Notes: generated by a model not told the origin, from the letters alone. A stretch of DNA of 9,790 bases from Enterobacteriaceae bacterium UBA3516 (GCA_002377245.1 DFPL01000243.1:1-9790), one strand, 5' to 3'. Positions 1 to 7,331 are shown, counted from the first letter of the stretch. Numbers and translations are program-made.

Positions 1-831
1 GGCCCGATTCTCGATTACCTGCCCACCGGCGTGGCAAAAGCAGAAAACAGCGGCTTCCTGTTCCTGGTGGTGATCAACGCGGTGGTCGCCGTCTGGGCCG
101 CCCCGGCGGTGAGTGCATCTGACTTTACCCAAAACGCCCATTCGTTTCGCGAACAGGCGCTGGGGCAAACGCTCGGGTTAGTGGTGGCTTACGTACTCTT
201 TGCCGTTGCCGGGGTGTGCATCATTGCCGGTGCGAGTATTCACTACGGTGCAGACACCTGGAACGTGCTGGATATCGTGCAGCGCTGGGACAGCCTTTTT
301 GCGTCGTTCTTTGCCGTGCTGGTCATTCTGATGACCACCATTTCGACCAATGCCACGGGGAATATCATTCCGGCAGGCTACCAGATTGCCGCGATTGCAC
401 CGACAAAACTGACTTACAAAAATGGGGTATTGATCGCCAGTATTATCAGTCTGCTGATTTGTCCCTGGAAGCTGATGGAAAATCAGGACAGCATTTATCT
501 ATTCCTCGATATTATCGGCGGCATGTTAGGGCCGGTGATTGGCGTCATGCTGGCGCACTATTTTGTGGTAATGCGCGGGCAAATTAATCTCGACGAGTTA
601 TATACCGCCAGCGGTGATTATCAATATTTCGATAACGGTTTTAATCTGACGGCGTTTTTAGTCACGCTGGTCGCGGTTGTTTTTTCTCTTGGCGGCAAGT
701 TTGTCCCAGTGCTGGAACCGTTATCCCGCGTCTCCTGGTTTGTCGGCGTCATTATTGCTTTTGGTGCTTACGCGCTATTAAAAAAACGCAGCGTTATTGA
801 AGTGGTAAAAGAGCAGAAAATTACAGGCTAA
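1..831 (+). CDS. ybbW: Allantoin permease, NCS1 family (3' part, start outside window)
   Basis: The open frame runs from the first base to a TAA at 829-831, giving 276 residues; the start lies upstream of the window. An ATG-like start near base 31 is only an artefact of truncation, since the frame is open and similar to the family before it. E. coli YbbW is 484 aa, so this is roughly its last 57%. The product is an inner-membrane nucleobase:cation symporter-1 protein thought to import allantoin. Hydrophobic segments are visible at about residues 18-34, 54-77, 99-117, 131-145, 155-180, 207-222 and 234-250 of the fragment, followed by a short basic cytoplasmic tail (KKR). The conserved stretch NATGNIIPAGYQIAAIAP is intact at about 117-134. 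It is followed after 76 bases by allB on the same strand, as in E. coli, so the two are probably co-transcribed. Substrate assignment rests on family similarity and context. I am sure of the family and fairly sure of the substrate. Confidence 0.95.
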   Translation, partial: GPILDYLPTGVAKAENSGFLFLVVINAVVAVWAAPAVSASDFTQNAHSFREQALGQTLGLVVAYVLFAVAGVCIIAGASIHYGADTWNVLDIVQRWDSLFASFFAVLVILMTTISTNATGNIIPAGYQIAAIAPTKLTYKNGVLIASIISLLICPWKLMENQDSIYLFLDIIGGMLGPVIGVMLAHYFVVMRGQINLDELYTASGDYQYFDNGFNLTAFLVTLVAVVFSLGGKFVPVLEPLSRVSWFVGVIIAFGAYALLKKRSVIEVVKEQKITG

Positions 832-907
832 ACCTGTATGCACCGGAGTTGTACCGTCAGGAATGACACATTGATCAAAATATCTGTATCCATACAAGGA
901 GTTTATT

Positions 908-2269
908 ATGTCTTTTGATTTAATTATTAAAAACGGCACCGTTATTTTAGAAAACGAAGCACGCATCGTGGATATTGCGGTACGTGACGGCAAAATTGCG
1001 GCCATTGGCGAAAATCTGGGTGACGCTAAAGAGGTGATGGACGCCAGCGGTCTGGTAGTTTCCCCTGGCATGGTCGATGCGCATACGCACATTTCAGAGC
1101 CGGGTCGCAGCCACTGGGAAGGGTACGAAACCGGTACCCGTGCGGCGGCGAAGGGCGGGATTACGACAATGATCGAAATGCCCCTCAACCAGCTCCCGGC
1201 GACCGTCGACCGCGAAACCATTGAGCTGAAGTTCGATGCGGCGAAAGGCAAACTGACCATTGATGCCGCCCAGCTCGGCGGGCTGGTTTCCTACAATCTG
1301 GATCGTTTGCATGAGCTGGATGAAGTGGGCGTGGTCGGTTTCAAATGCTTTGTGGCGACCTGCGGCGATCGCGGCATTGATAACGATTTCCGCGATGTGA
1401 ACGACTGGCAGTTCTTCAAAGGCGTGCAGAAGCTGGCGGAGATGGACCAGATGGTGCTGGTGCACTGCGAAAATGCGCTGATCTGCGATGAAATGGGCGA
1501 AGAGGCCAAACGTGAAGGGCGCGTCACGGCGCATGATTATGTCGCCTCCCGTCCGGTCTTCACCGAAGTGGAAGCCATTCGTCGCATTCTCTACCTGGCG
1601 AAAGTGGCCGGTTGCCGCCTGCACATTTGCCACGTCAGCAGCCCGGAAGGTGTGGCGGAAGTGACCCGTGCGCGTCAGGAGGGTCAGGATGTGACCTGCG
1701 AATCCTGCCCGCACTACTTTGCGCTGGATACTGCCCAGTTTGAAGAAATTGGCACCCTGGCGAAATGTTCCCCGCCTATTCGCGACGCAGAAAACCAGAA
1801 AGGGATGTGGGAAAAACTGTTCAACGGCGAAATCGACTGCCTGGTCTCCGACCATTCACCGTGCCCGCCAGAAATGAAAGCCGGCAACATCATGCAGGCG
1901 TGGGGCGGCATTGCCGGGCTGCAAAGCTGTATGGACATCATGTTTGATGAAGCCGTGCAGAAACGTGGCATGTCCCTGACCCAGTTTGGCAAGCTGATGG
2001 CGACCAACGCCGCGGATATCTTCGGCCTGAAGCAGAAAGGGCGCATCGCGCCGGGTAAAGATGCAGACTTCGTCTTTATTCAGCCAAACAGCAGCTATGT
2101 GCTGAAAGCCTGCGATCTGGAGTATCGCCACAAGGTCAGCCCGTATGTGGGTCGCACCATTGGGGCGCGTATCACCAAAACGCTGCTGCGTGGCGATGTG
2201 ATTTACGACATCGAGCAGGGCTTCCCGCGCGCACCGAAAGGCCAGTTCATTCTCAAACATAAACAGTAA
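908..2269 (+). CDS. allB: Allantoinase
   Basis: This 453-residue cytoplasmic enzyme hydrolyses (S)-allantoin to allantoate, the first step of ureide breakdown. It belongs to the cyclic amidohydrolase (dihydroorotase/hydantoinase) superfamily with a TIM-barrel and binuclear metal centre, and 453 aa is the E. coli length. The metal ligands expected for AllB are all present: H59 and H61 in DAHTHISEPG, K146 (the lysine that is carboxylated) in GVVGFKCFVA, H186 in VLVHCENA, H242 in LHICHVSSPEG and D315 in CLVSDHSPCP. The start at 908 is supported by an AAGGAG Shine-Dalgarno at 896-901 with a 6-base spacer, and the N-terminus MSFDLIIKNGTV matches the family. It sits between the permease and glxK on the same strand. 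Two long antisense frames overlap it but are coding shadows. Confidence is very high. Confidence 0.98.
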   Translation: MSFDLIIKNGTVILENEARIVDIAVRDGKIAAIGENLGDAKEVMDASGLVVSPGMVDAHTHISEPGRSHWEGYETGTRAAAKGGITTMIEMPLNQLPATVDRETIELKFDAAKGKLTIDAAQLGGLVSYNLDRLHELDEVGVVGFKCFVATCGDRGIDNDFRDVNDWQFFKGVQKLAEMDQMVLVHCENALICDEMGEEAKREGRVTAHDYVASRPVFTEVEAIRRILYLAKVAGCRLHICHVSSPEGVAEVTRARQEGQDVTCESCPHYFALDTAQFEEIGTLAKCSPPIRDAENQKGMWEKLFNGEIDCLVSDHSPCPPEMKAGNIMQAWGGIAGLQSCMDIMFDEAVQKRGMSLTQFGKLMATNAADIFGLKQKGRIAPGKDADFVFIQPNSSYVLKACDLEYRHKVSPYVGRTIGARITKTLLRGDVIYDIEQGFPRAPKGQFILKHKQ

Positions 2270-2284
2270 TTTTGCCTCTGATTG

Positions 2285-2315
2285 TGCCCGTCTCCGGACG
2301 GGCATTGCTGTTTCT
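2285..2315 (+). terminator. Hairpin with UNCG-type loop between allB and glxK
   Basis: A perfect 8-bp stem (TGCCCGTC 2285-2292, GACGGGCA 2297-2304) closes a TCCG loop, giving the very stable C(UCCG)G tetraloop in RNA. It is followed by TTGCTGTTTCT, which is T-rich but interrupted. It could be a partial or leaky intrinsic terminator limiting glxK relative to allB, or simply an RNA-stabilising hairpin. It lies where ybbY sits in E. coli K-12. The stem is directly visible; a termination function is inference. Confidence 0.6.
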
Positions 2316-2340
2316 AAGGCATAGCGTTTAAGGATTAATG

Positions 2341-3483
2341 ATGAAAATAGTGATTGCGCCGGATTCGTTTAAAGAGAGCCTGAGTGCCGATAAATGCGCG
2401 CAGGCCATCAAAGCCGGGTTTGCCGATGTGTTTCCTGATGCGGAGTATGTGTGTTTGCCCATCGCCGATGGGGGTGAGGGTACGGTCAAGGCGATGGTGG
2501 CGGCCACCGGTGGTCGCATCGTTCACCTGGCGGTGACCGGGCCGATGGGTGAACCCGTGAAAGCCTTTTATGGCCTGACCGGAGAGGGCAAGGCGGCGGT
2601 TATCGAGATGGCGGCGGCCAGCGGTTTAATGCTGGTCTCCCCGCAGGCGCGCAACCCGATGGTGGCAAGCAGTTACGGTACCGGAGAGCTTATCCGCCAC
2701 GCGCTGGATGCCGGTATTCGCCATATTATTCTGGGTATTGGCGGCAGTGCGACCGTTGACGGTGGCATGGGGATGGCGCAGGCGCTGGGCGTGCGTTTCA
2801 TTGATGCGCAGGGCGAGGCGCTTGTGGCTGGTGGTGAGGCACTGGCACGGCTGGCGCAGATCGACATGGCGGGCCTGGACGCGCGCCTTCATGAATGTGT
2901 GATTGAAGTGGCATGCGATGTGGACAATCCGCTGACGGGCCCGCGTGGCGCAGCCGCGGTATTCGGTCCGCAGAAAGGGGCGACTCCGGCCATGGTAGAG
3001 GCCCTCGAACGCGGGCTGGTCAATTACGCCCGAGTGTTAGAAGCGCTGACCGGGGACGACTTTTCCACTCTTGCAGGAGGCGGCGCAGCTGGTGGAATGG
3101 GCCTCGCCGCAGGCGTTTTCCTCGGCGCAGAGCTTAAACCCGGCATCGATATTGTGCTGAGTGCGGTGAAGCTTGAGCAGGCGATGGAACACGCCACTTT
3201 TGTGATTACCGGGGAGGGGCGCATTGATTCACAAACCGCAGGCGGCAAAGCGCCCGTGGGCGTTGCCAGTATTGCCAGACAGCACAACGTACCGGTGATT
3301 GGCATTGCCGGCGTGTTGGGGGAGGGGGTGGAAGTGGTGCATCAGCATGGTATCGACGTAGTGTTCAGCATTTTGCCACGCCTCGCGCCCTTATCCGACG
3401 TGCTGGCCGAAGGCGAGGCCAACCTCTACTACTGCGCCCGCAATATCGCCAGCACGCTGAAGTTAGGGCAGAGGGTGCAGTAG
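2341..3483 (+). CDS. glxK: Glycerate 2-kinase (GlxK/GarK family)
   Basis: The product phosphorylates D-glycerate with ATP to 2-phosphoglycerate, feeding carbon from the glyoxylate branch of allantoin breakdown into glycolysis. It is cytoplasmic. Glycerate kinase family 1 motifs are all visible: MKIVIAPDSFKESLSA at the N-terminus, PIADGGEGT (about 40-48), LGIGGSATVDGGMGMA (about 131-146), EVACDVDNPLTG (about 189-200), GPQKGAT, GGGAAGGMG (about 247-254) and TGEGRIDSQTAGGKAP (about 290-305). There are two adjacent ATGs, at 2338 and 2341. I prefer 2341 (380 aa, MKIVIAP) because AAGGA at 2330-2334 then has a 6-base spacer instead of 3, and because family members start MKIVIAPDSF; starting at 2338 adds one Met. 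The paralogue GarK is the alternative by sequence, but the allantoin context favours GlxK. The ybbY gene that precedes it in E. coli K-12 is missing here. Confidence 0.96.
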   Translation: MKIVIAPDSFKESLSADKCAQAIKAGFADVFPDAEYVCLPIADGGEGTVKAMVAATGGRIVHLAVTGPMGEPVKAFYGLTGEGKAAVIEMAAASGLMLVSPQARNPMVASSYGTGELIRHALDAGIRHIILGIGGSATVDGGMGMAQALGVRFIDAQGEALVAGGEALARLAQIDMAGLDARLHECVIEVACDVDNPLTGPRGAAAVFGPQKGATPAMVEALERGLVNYARVLEALTGDDFSTLAGGGAAGGMGLAAGVFLGAELKPGIDIVLSAVKLEQAMEHATFVITGEGRIDSQTAGGKAPVGVASIARQHNVPVIGIAGVLGEGVEVVHQHGIDVVFSILPRLAPLSDVLAEGEANLYYCARNIASTLKLGQRVQ

Positions 3484-3900
3484 GTTTTGGGTGCGCAGCT
3501 GTGTGGTTGTCTGCTGAAAAGAATTTGTTGAGTGAGCGTTTTTTCTGGTGGGGAGAGACGCCTGCTTAAGTGTGATTTTCGAGGGGCTATAAGGCCTTGA
3601 AATATACCACATGGTACTGCGTTATGCTGGTTTGCTCCTTAAGTTACGATCTCTTAACCTACCTTCATGCAATATTCTTAATGGTGTTCAATATGGAAAA
3701 CTCAGAACAAAAATATAGCATGTCATGGCATTGCTTCATACTTGCTCATCTCATCAAATAATGCGGTGCTTGCATTGGCTATCAGAAAATCCAGAGGACT
3801 GTAATTACACTCCAGTTCTATAATGTGTATGATAGCGGGAAAGGCGACTGTTGCAGTGTAAGAGTCGATTAATTAGGAAGACAGCGTTTAGGGGGGAGGA
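3484..3900. other. AT-rich intergenic stretch between glxK and the orphan gene
   Basis: These 417 bases hold no convincing gene. I see no clear terminator after glxK: a run of six T at 3539-3544 lacks a good preceding stem. Composition becomes visibly AT-richer from about 3600 onward, unlike the flanking allantoin genes. The right part carries the putative promoter of the downstream gene (3795-3824) and a small ACTG-TTG-CAGT inverted repeat at 3847-3857 in its likely 5' leader. A 26-codon frame at 3681-3761 has no ribosome binding site and I do not call it. The left boundary of the foreign DNA probably lies in the first part of this stretch, but I find no att-like or IS-end repeat marking it. 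Confidence 0.6.
3795..3824 (+). promoter_or_regulatory. Putative sigma-70 promoter of the orphan gene
   Basis: A perfect consensus -10 box TATAAT lies at 3819-3824. A weak -35 candidate, AGGACT at 3795-3800 (3 of 6 matches to TTGACA), is separated from it by 18 bases. A start near 3831 would give a leader of about 70 bases before the ATG at 3901. The -10 match is directly seen; promoter function is inference, supported by position before an otherwise isolated gene. Confidence 0.5.
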
Positions 3901-5007
3901 ATGAGCGATAATTTCGATATCATCCGTTTGTTCACTATGGAAGGCGCTACACATTTATATTCAAGTGAACCCTTTCTTTTAACGCCAGCCGATCTTTATC
4001 ATATTAATCAAAATCTGGTTTATCAGAAAGCTCTTGAAAACTGTAATATTTATATGATTGTAAGTCGGGAGAGAATATATATTAACCCTGACAGATTTTC
4101 GCTGGATGGTAGGATTGTAAATGGTTTTTTTTTGGTTAACAGAGCTATGGGAATGGTTAACGTCCCGTTCGAATATACTATTCCAGAAAATGTCATAGCT
4201 GATGAAAAAGATATCTTAGATATTTACGTCGAGTTAAACGGCACTAAGCTCCTTATCATGACTCCGAACATCAAAGAAATCATTGCTGTTAGCACCATTG
4301 TGGCTCAGGCCCATTCACTTTTGACCCCTGCAGATACTGACCTAAACGTTTTGTATGTTGGGCAAGGAATTGGTAGGAAAAGAACTCGCACCGCTGTCGA
4401 TAGGTTGCATGCACATTCAACGCTACAACGTATCCTTGCAGAAACACACACCCATTTCCCTTCAACGGAAGTGCTACTCATGCTGTACCGGTTTGAGCAT
4501 TGTAGGACAATTGTAAGCAGTGGTGGAAACCTGAATGTTGAGCCTCTGTCTTCCTCAGAGGACGATTCAGTTCATCTGTCGCGATTAAGTAATGTGGAGC
4601 TCAACAGAAATGAGATCGTTTCCTTGGCAGAGGCTGGTTTGATCAATTATTTCAAACCCCAATATAATATGTTAATTAAACACTCCGACTTCACTTCAAA
4701 ATCCCGGCTCATAATATTAAACCGGCTCATCAATAGAGGTATAACGGGATTAATCGTTGAAATTTGCACTGCAAATACGCGATCCAGAATTGGAACTAAA
4801 CATGCTATACCCATTGAATTAGAAGAATTATATACTCCTGAACAATTAGCGGGTTCACTCATTGAAGACGAAGATATGTATGTGCAATGGCAACAAGATT
4901 TATATCTCCAAGCTCACACTCATCTCGCTCGCTTTCCTCTGACACGCCAGTCAGAGCGCAATACCTTTCTACATGGAACAGTTTTCATGAATGATCCCGA
5001 GATCTAA
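3901..5007 (+). CDS. Orphan GIY-YIG nuclease-like protein, uncharacterised
   Basis: This 368-residue protein is not part of the allantoin pathway and I do not recognise the whole family. Residues about 148-256 resemble the later part of a GIY-YIG domain: LNVLYVGQGIG (YVG at 152-154, in place of YIG), R161, R163 and R168 before L169-H170 and H172, a helix with Q176-R-I-L, and EAGLINYFKPQYN (E244, N256), typical of the E..LI..f.P.yN end of these nucleases. A clear first GIY motif just before YVG is not visible. Residues 1-147 and 257-368 match nothing I know; there is no signal peptide or obvious membrane segment. ATG 3901 has GGAGGA directly abutting it, so pairing probably uses the preceding G run; a TAG at 3889-3891 excludes upstream extension. 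Base composition is roughly 40% GC by eye against mid-50s or more in neighbours, and AGA, AGG and ATA codons are frequent, suggesting horizontal transfer. It is alone in a convergent gap, with its own promoter. Possible roles are defence nuclease, selfish endonuclease relic or a structural GIY-YIG-like fold without activity. Confidence 0.85.
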   Translation: MSDNFDIIRLFTMEGATHLYSSEPFLLTPADLYHINQNLVYQKALENCNIYMIVSRERIYINPDRFSLDGRIVNGFFLVNRAMGMVNVPFEYTIPENVIADEKDILDIYVELNGTKLLIMTPNIKEIIAVSTIVAQAHSLLTPADTDLNVLYVGQGIGRKRTRTAVDRLHAHSTLQRILAETHTHFPSTEVLLMLYRFEHCRTIVSSGGNLNVEPLSSSEDDSVHLSRLSNVELNRNEIVSLAEAGLINYFKPQYNMLIKHSDFTSKSRLIILNRLINRGITGLIVEICTANTRSRIGTKHAIPIELEELYTPEQLAGSLIEDEDMYVQWQQDLYLQAHTHLARFPLTRQSERNTFLHGTVFMNDPEI

Positions 5008-5277
5008 TGGGAGTGATCCCGCATCCGCTCTCAAATCTTTTCTAATTTGGGAGGGAACATTTGAAATCTTGCCCCTCTGGACTGACCCTCACCCCGGTAG
5101 ACGATCCTGCCCTATAGTTGGACTGAACCCAGAACCATCCTTCATCTTACATCTTTCCACCAACAAAAAAGCCACGGTTTTCACCGTGGCAAATCCAACA
5201 TAGCTAAGCTTCAGTTTCTAATGTCATTCAGGGTTACCCCCCGGTACACCTGAACATTGTGACGGTTCGCGAAGGTA
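5008..5277. other. Intergenic region between orphan gene and allE
   Basis: These 270 bases separate the convergent orphan gene and allE. I see no supported gene. A 70-codon + frame beginning inside the orphan gene at 4991 runs through the allE terminator and has no ribosome binding site. A weak inverted repeat, CTCAAAT/ATTTGGG (5030-5036 with 5045-5051, one G-U pair), follows the orphan gene but lacks a T tract. The only convincing element is the - strand terminator at 5165-5190. The right boundary of the foreign DNA probably lies between 5008 and the terminator. Confidence 0.5.
5165..5190 (-). terminator. Intrinsic terminator of the allDCE operon
   Basis: Read on the - strand, a perfect 8-bp stem (GCCACGGT at 5171-5178 on the + strand pairing with ACCGTGGC at 5183-5190) with a four-base loop is followed directly by six U (the six A at 5165-5170 on the + strand). 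It lies 88 bases beyond the allE stop codon, the right orientation to end the allD-allC-allE transcript. On the + strand the hairpin lacks a T tract, so it should terminate poorly in that direction. Confidence 0.85.
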
Positions 5278-6063
5278 TTAAATCTCTACGTCCCGGTTAC
5301 AATCTTTTGAATAGATGTAGCTGAATGGCTCGCCGCGCCCGACGCCATAACCGGCCTGCAGGGAGTACGCGCCCATAAAGATGTAATCACCTTTTTTTAC
5401 CGGCACCCAGTTGTTGTCGAGGTTATATACCCCCTGGCCGGAAAGAATATACGCGCCGTGCTCCTGCACGTGGGTTTCAATGTAACCGTGGCTGGCGCCC
5501 GGTTCGAACGACAGAATGTGCATATTCATATCGAAACCCAGCTCTTTGGGCAGGAAATCGATCAGCATGACATCGTCCATGCCTTCATAATGAATGCGCT
5601 CAAGCTGGCTGACGTTACCGGACACCAGGTAAGGCGCATGCCCTTCAACCGGCACATAGCGGCGTTTATACAGGAACAACTGGCTGTCGGCGGTCTGATC
5701 GTTACTGAACGTCATTACCACGCCCGGTGGGCAGTACAGATAACCCCCCTCGTTTAACGAGAACGTATGATCCTGCGCCTGTGCCGTTATTTTCCCGGAA
5801 ATCACATACACAAAAGTCTCAATGCCTTCGCCGCCAAAACCCTGGCTGTTACCGCCGCCCTCGTGCAAAGTCACCAGATAATCGACAAAAGTTGCGCCCA
5901 GCTTCGGTGTGGACAGAATGGTTACATCGCAGTTGTCGAAACCCGGAATGATGTTTTTTACCAGGCCGTCCGGCGTCAGCAGCGCATAGTTACCGTGTTT
6001 CACAATGGCGCGATTCGCCAGTAAATCGTCACGGTAGCCCGTCACGTTATTCAGATATCCCAT
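5278..6063 (-). CDS. allE: (S)-ureidoglycine aminohydrolase
   Basis: Formerly ylbA. The 261-residue cytoplasmic bicupin enzyme releases ammonia from (S)-ureidoglycine, the AllC product, to give (S)-ureidoglycolate; it also fixes stereochemistry because ureidoglycine decays spontaneously. Length equals the E. coli protein. The C-terminal cupin holds the expected Mn ligands E196, H198 and H202 in ETHVQEHGAYILSGQG, plus Q236 in YSLQAGYG. This spacing is identical to that of the plant enzyme ligands (E235, H237, H241, Q275 in Arabidopsis, as I recall them). The N-terminal cupin (about 60-135) has lost the metal motif, as is usual in the family. Its ATG is 9 bases after the allC stop, and the Shine-Dalgarno AGAGGA abuts or overlaps that stop codon, so translation is probably coupled to allC. 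It is the last gene of the allDCE operon, followed by the terminator at 5165-5190. Confidence 0.97.
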   Translation of the reverse strand: MGYLNNVTGYRDDLLANRAIVKHGNYALLTPDGLVKNIIPGFDNCDVTILSTPKLGATFVDYLVTLHEGGGNSQGFGGEGIETFVYVISGKITAQAQDHTFSLNEGGYLYCPPGVVMTFSNDQTADSQLFLYKRRYVPVEGHAPYLVSGNVSQLERIHYEGMDDVMLIDFLPKELGFDMNMHILSFEPGASHGYIETHVQEHGAYILSGQGVYNLDNNWVPVKKGDYIFMGAYSLQAGYGVGRGEPFSYIYSKDCNRDVEI

Positions 6064-6072
6064 AAATTCCTC

Positions 6073-7308
6073 TTATTCCTGCCAGGCAAGTTTATGCAGC
6101 ATTAACGCCAGTGTATTGACCCCTTCGGCCAGGTCATTGATGTGGGTGGCTTCAGCCGGGTTGTGGCTGATCCCCTTGATGCTCGGCATGAAGATCATGC
6201 AGGTCGCTACGCGCGGGGCGAAAATCTGCGCATCGTGACCTGCCCCGCTGTGCATCAGGCGGTAGTTAATTTTTTCTTTTTCGCAAAGGGCGGCGAGAGT
6301 AGCGACCAGCTCTTTGTTCATCGGCACCGGTGCTTCATCCATCCACAGGTTAATGTCGATGCCGATGTTCATCTCGGCGCAGATAGCGCGCATATCATGC
6401 TCTAACTGCTCGGTGAAGTTGCGCAGCGCCAGCGCGTCGGTATGGCGGCAGTCGAGGGTGAAGACGGTTTTGCCCGGCACCACGTTGACGGTGTTCGGCT
6501 GCGGTTCGACTTTCCCGAAGGTTAGCACCAGTGGGTCGCCGTGCGCGTTGGCTTTGGCAATCGACTCGCAGCAAATGCGGCTGAAAGCCTGCACCGTATC
6601 GCGGCGATAGCTCATCGGCGTAGTGCCCGCGTGGTTGGACTCCCCCTCCAGCGTGATGGTGTAGCGGCGCTGGCCGACAATCGCATTGACTACCCCGACC
6701 GACTGCTTGTTCGCTTCCAGCACGCTGCCCTGCTCGATGTGCAGTTCGACAAAGGCTTTAATGTCCTGGCGCGGGGCCAGCGGCGCAGCCGGCAGGGTGA
6801 ACCCGCAGGCGTTCATCGCATCGACAAAGTTAACCCCTTTGGCATCCTGAATGTGTTTCATCTCTTCCGGTTTCGCGAGGCCGAAAATGTTCTTACTGCC
6901 CCAGAAGACATACGGGAAGCGGCTACCTTCTTCTTCTGCCATCGACAGCACTTCGACACTGCGCAGCGGCGCGCCGTAGGTCTCTTTCAGCCAGCGAGTG
7001 GCAAGCCAGGCGGCGAGCACGCCAAACTGGCCGTCGAGATTGCCGCCGTTGACCACGGTATCAATATGCGAACCGCTAATGACAACCTCATCGGGGTAGC
7101 GGCTTCCTTCGAGGCGGCCATATAAATTACCAACCTCATCGAAGCGAGTTTGATAACCGTCGTCGGTCATTCTCTGTTTTAATTTTTGCTGGGTTTCCAG
7201 CCACTCAGGAGAATAAAGTAAGCGGGTCATTCCCCCCGTTGGATCAGCGCCAATGGATGAGAGCCAGGGAAGTGTTTCTTCAATCGCACTGCGAAATGTA
7301 TTTACCAT
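6073..7308 (-). CDS. allC: Allantoate amidohydrolase
   Basis: This M20-family metal-dependent amidohydrolase converts allantoate to (S)-ureidoglycine, CO2 and ammonia in the cytoplasm. The catalytic di-metal set is complete in 411-residue numbering: H81 in SGSHIDTV, D92 in NLDGQFG, E126 and E127 in AEEEGSRF (general base and ligand), H190 in VELHIEQG and H382 in SHNPAE. The dimerisation or lid domain (about 210-325) includes GESNHAGTTPM. Two in-frame ATGs exist at 7314 and 7308. The single AGGA at 7319-7316 is 1 base from the first and 7 bases from the second, and the second gives 411 aa as in E. coli, so I choose 7308; the longer form would be 413 aa. It lies between allD and allE, 23 bases after the allD stop and 9 before allE. 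A 194-codon antisense frame inside it is a shadow. Confidence 0.96.
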   Translation of the reverse strand: MVNTFRSAIEETLPWLSSIGADPTGGMTRLLYSPEWLETQQKLKQRMTDDGYQTRFDEVGNLYGRLEGSRYPDEVVISGSHIDTVVNGGNLDGQFGVLAAWLATRWLKETYGAPLRSVEVLSMAEEEGSRFPYVFWGSKNIFGLAKPEEMKHIQDAKGVNFVDAMNACGFTLPAAPLAPRQDIKAFVELHIEQGSVLEANKQSVGVVNAIVGQRRYTITLEGESNHAGTTPMSYRRDTVQAFSRICCESIAKANAHGDPLVLTFGKVEPQPNTVNVVPGKTVFTLDCRHTDALALRNFTEQLEHDMRAICAEMNIGIDINLWMDEAPVPMNKELVATLAALCEKEKINYRLMHSGAGHDAQIFAPRVATCMIFMPSIKGISHNPAEATHINDLAEGVNTLALMLHKLAWQE

Positions 7309-7331
7309 GGTCATTTCCTGTAGGATAAAAG

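Noticed and set aside
822..838. TACAGG/CCTGTA inverted repeat at the end of the permease gene
   Set aside because: A 6-bp stem with no following T tract, inside a likely operon; not a terminator.
1094..1855. 253-codon antisense frame within allB
   Set aside because: It lies opposite a gene with complete catalytic motifs; long antisense frames are expected in GC-rich enterobacterial genes.
3539..3544. Run of six T after glxK as a terminator
   Set aside because: No complementary stem of useful length precedes it.
3681..3761. 26-codon + strand frame upstream of the orphan gene
   Set aside because: It has no Shine-Dalgarno and no recognisable product; a frame this short is expected by chance in AT-rich DNA.
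4992..5021. 8-base direct repeat TGATCCCG (4992-4999 and 5014-5021) as an att or target-site duplication
   Set aside because: Both copies are at the same end of the segment and none was found near 3484, so it does not bracket an insertion.
5030..5051. CTCAAAT/ATTTGGG inverted repeat as a terminator for the orphan gene
   Set aside because: AT-rich stem with a G-U pair and no T tract; too weak to call.
4991..5203. 70-codon + strand frame after the orphan gene
   Set aside because: It starts inside the orphan gene, has no ribosome binding site, and runs through the - strand terminator; its last residues are just the translated hairpin.
6541..7125. 194-codon frame opposite allC
   Set aside because: Shadow of allC; no start signal and no recognised protein features.
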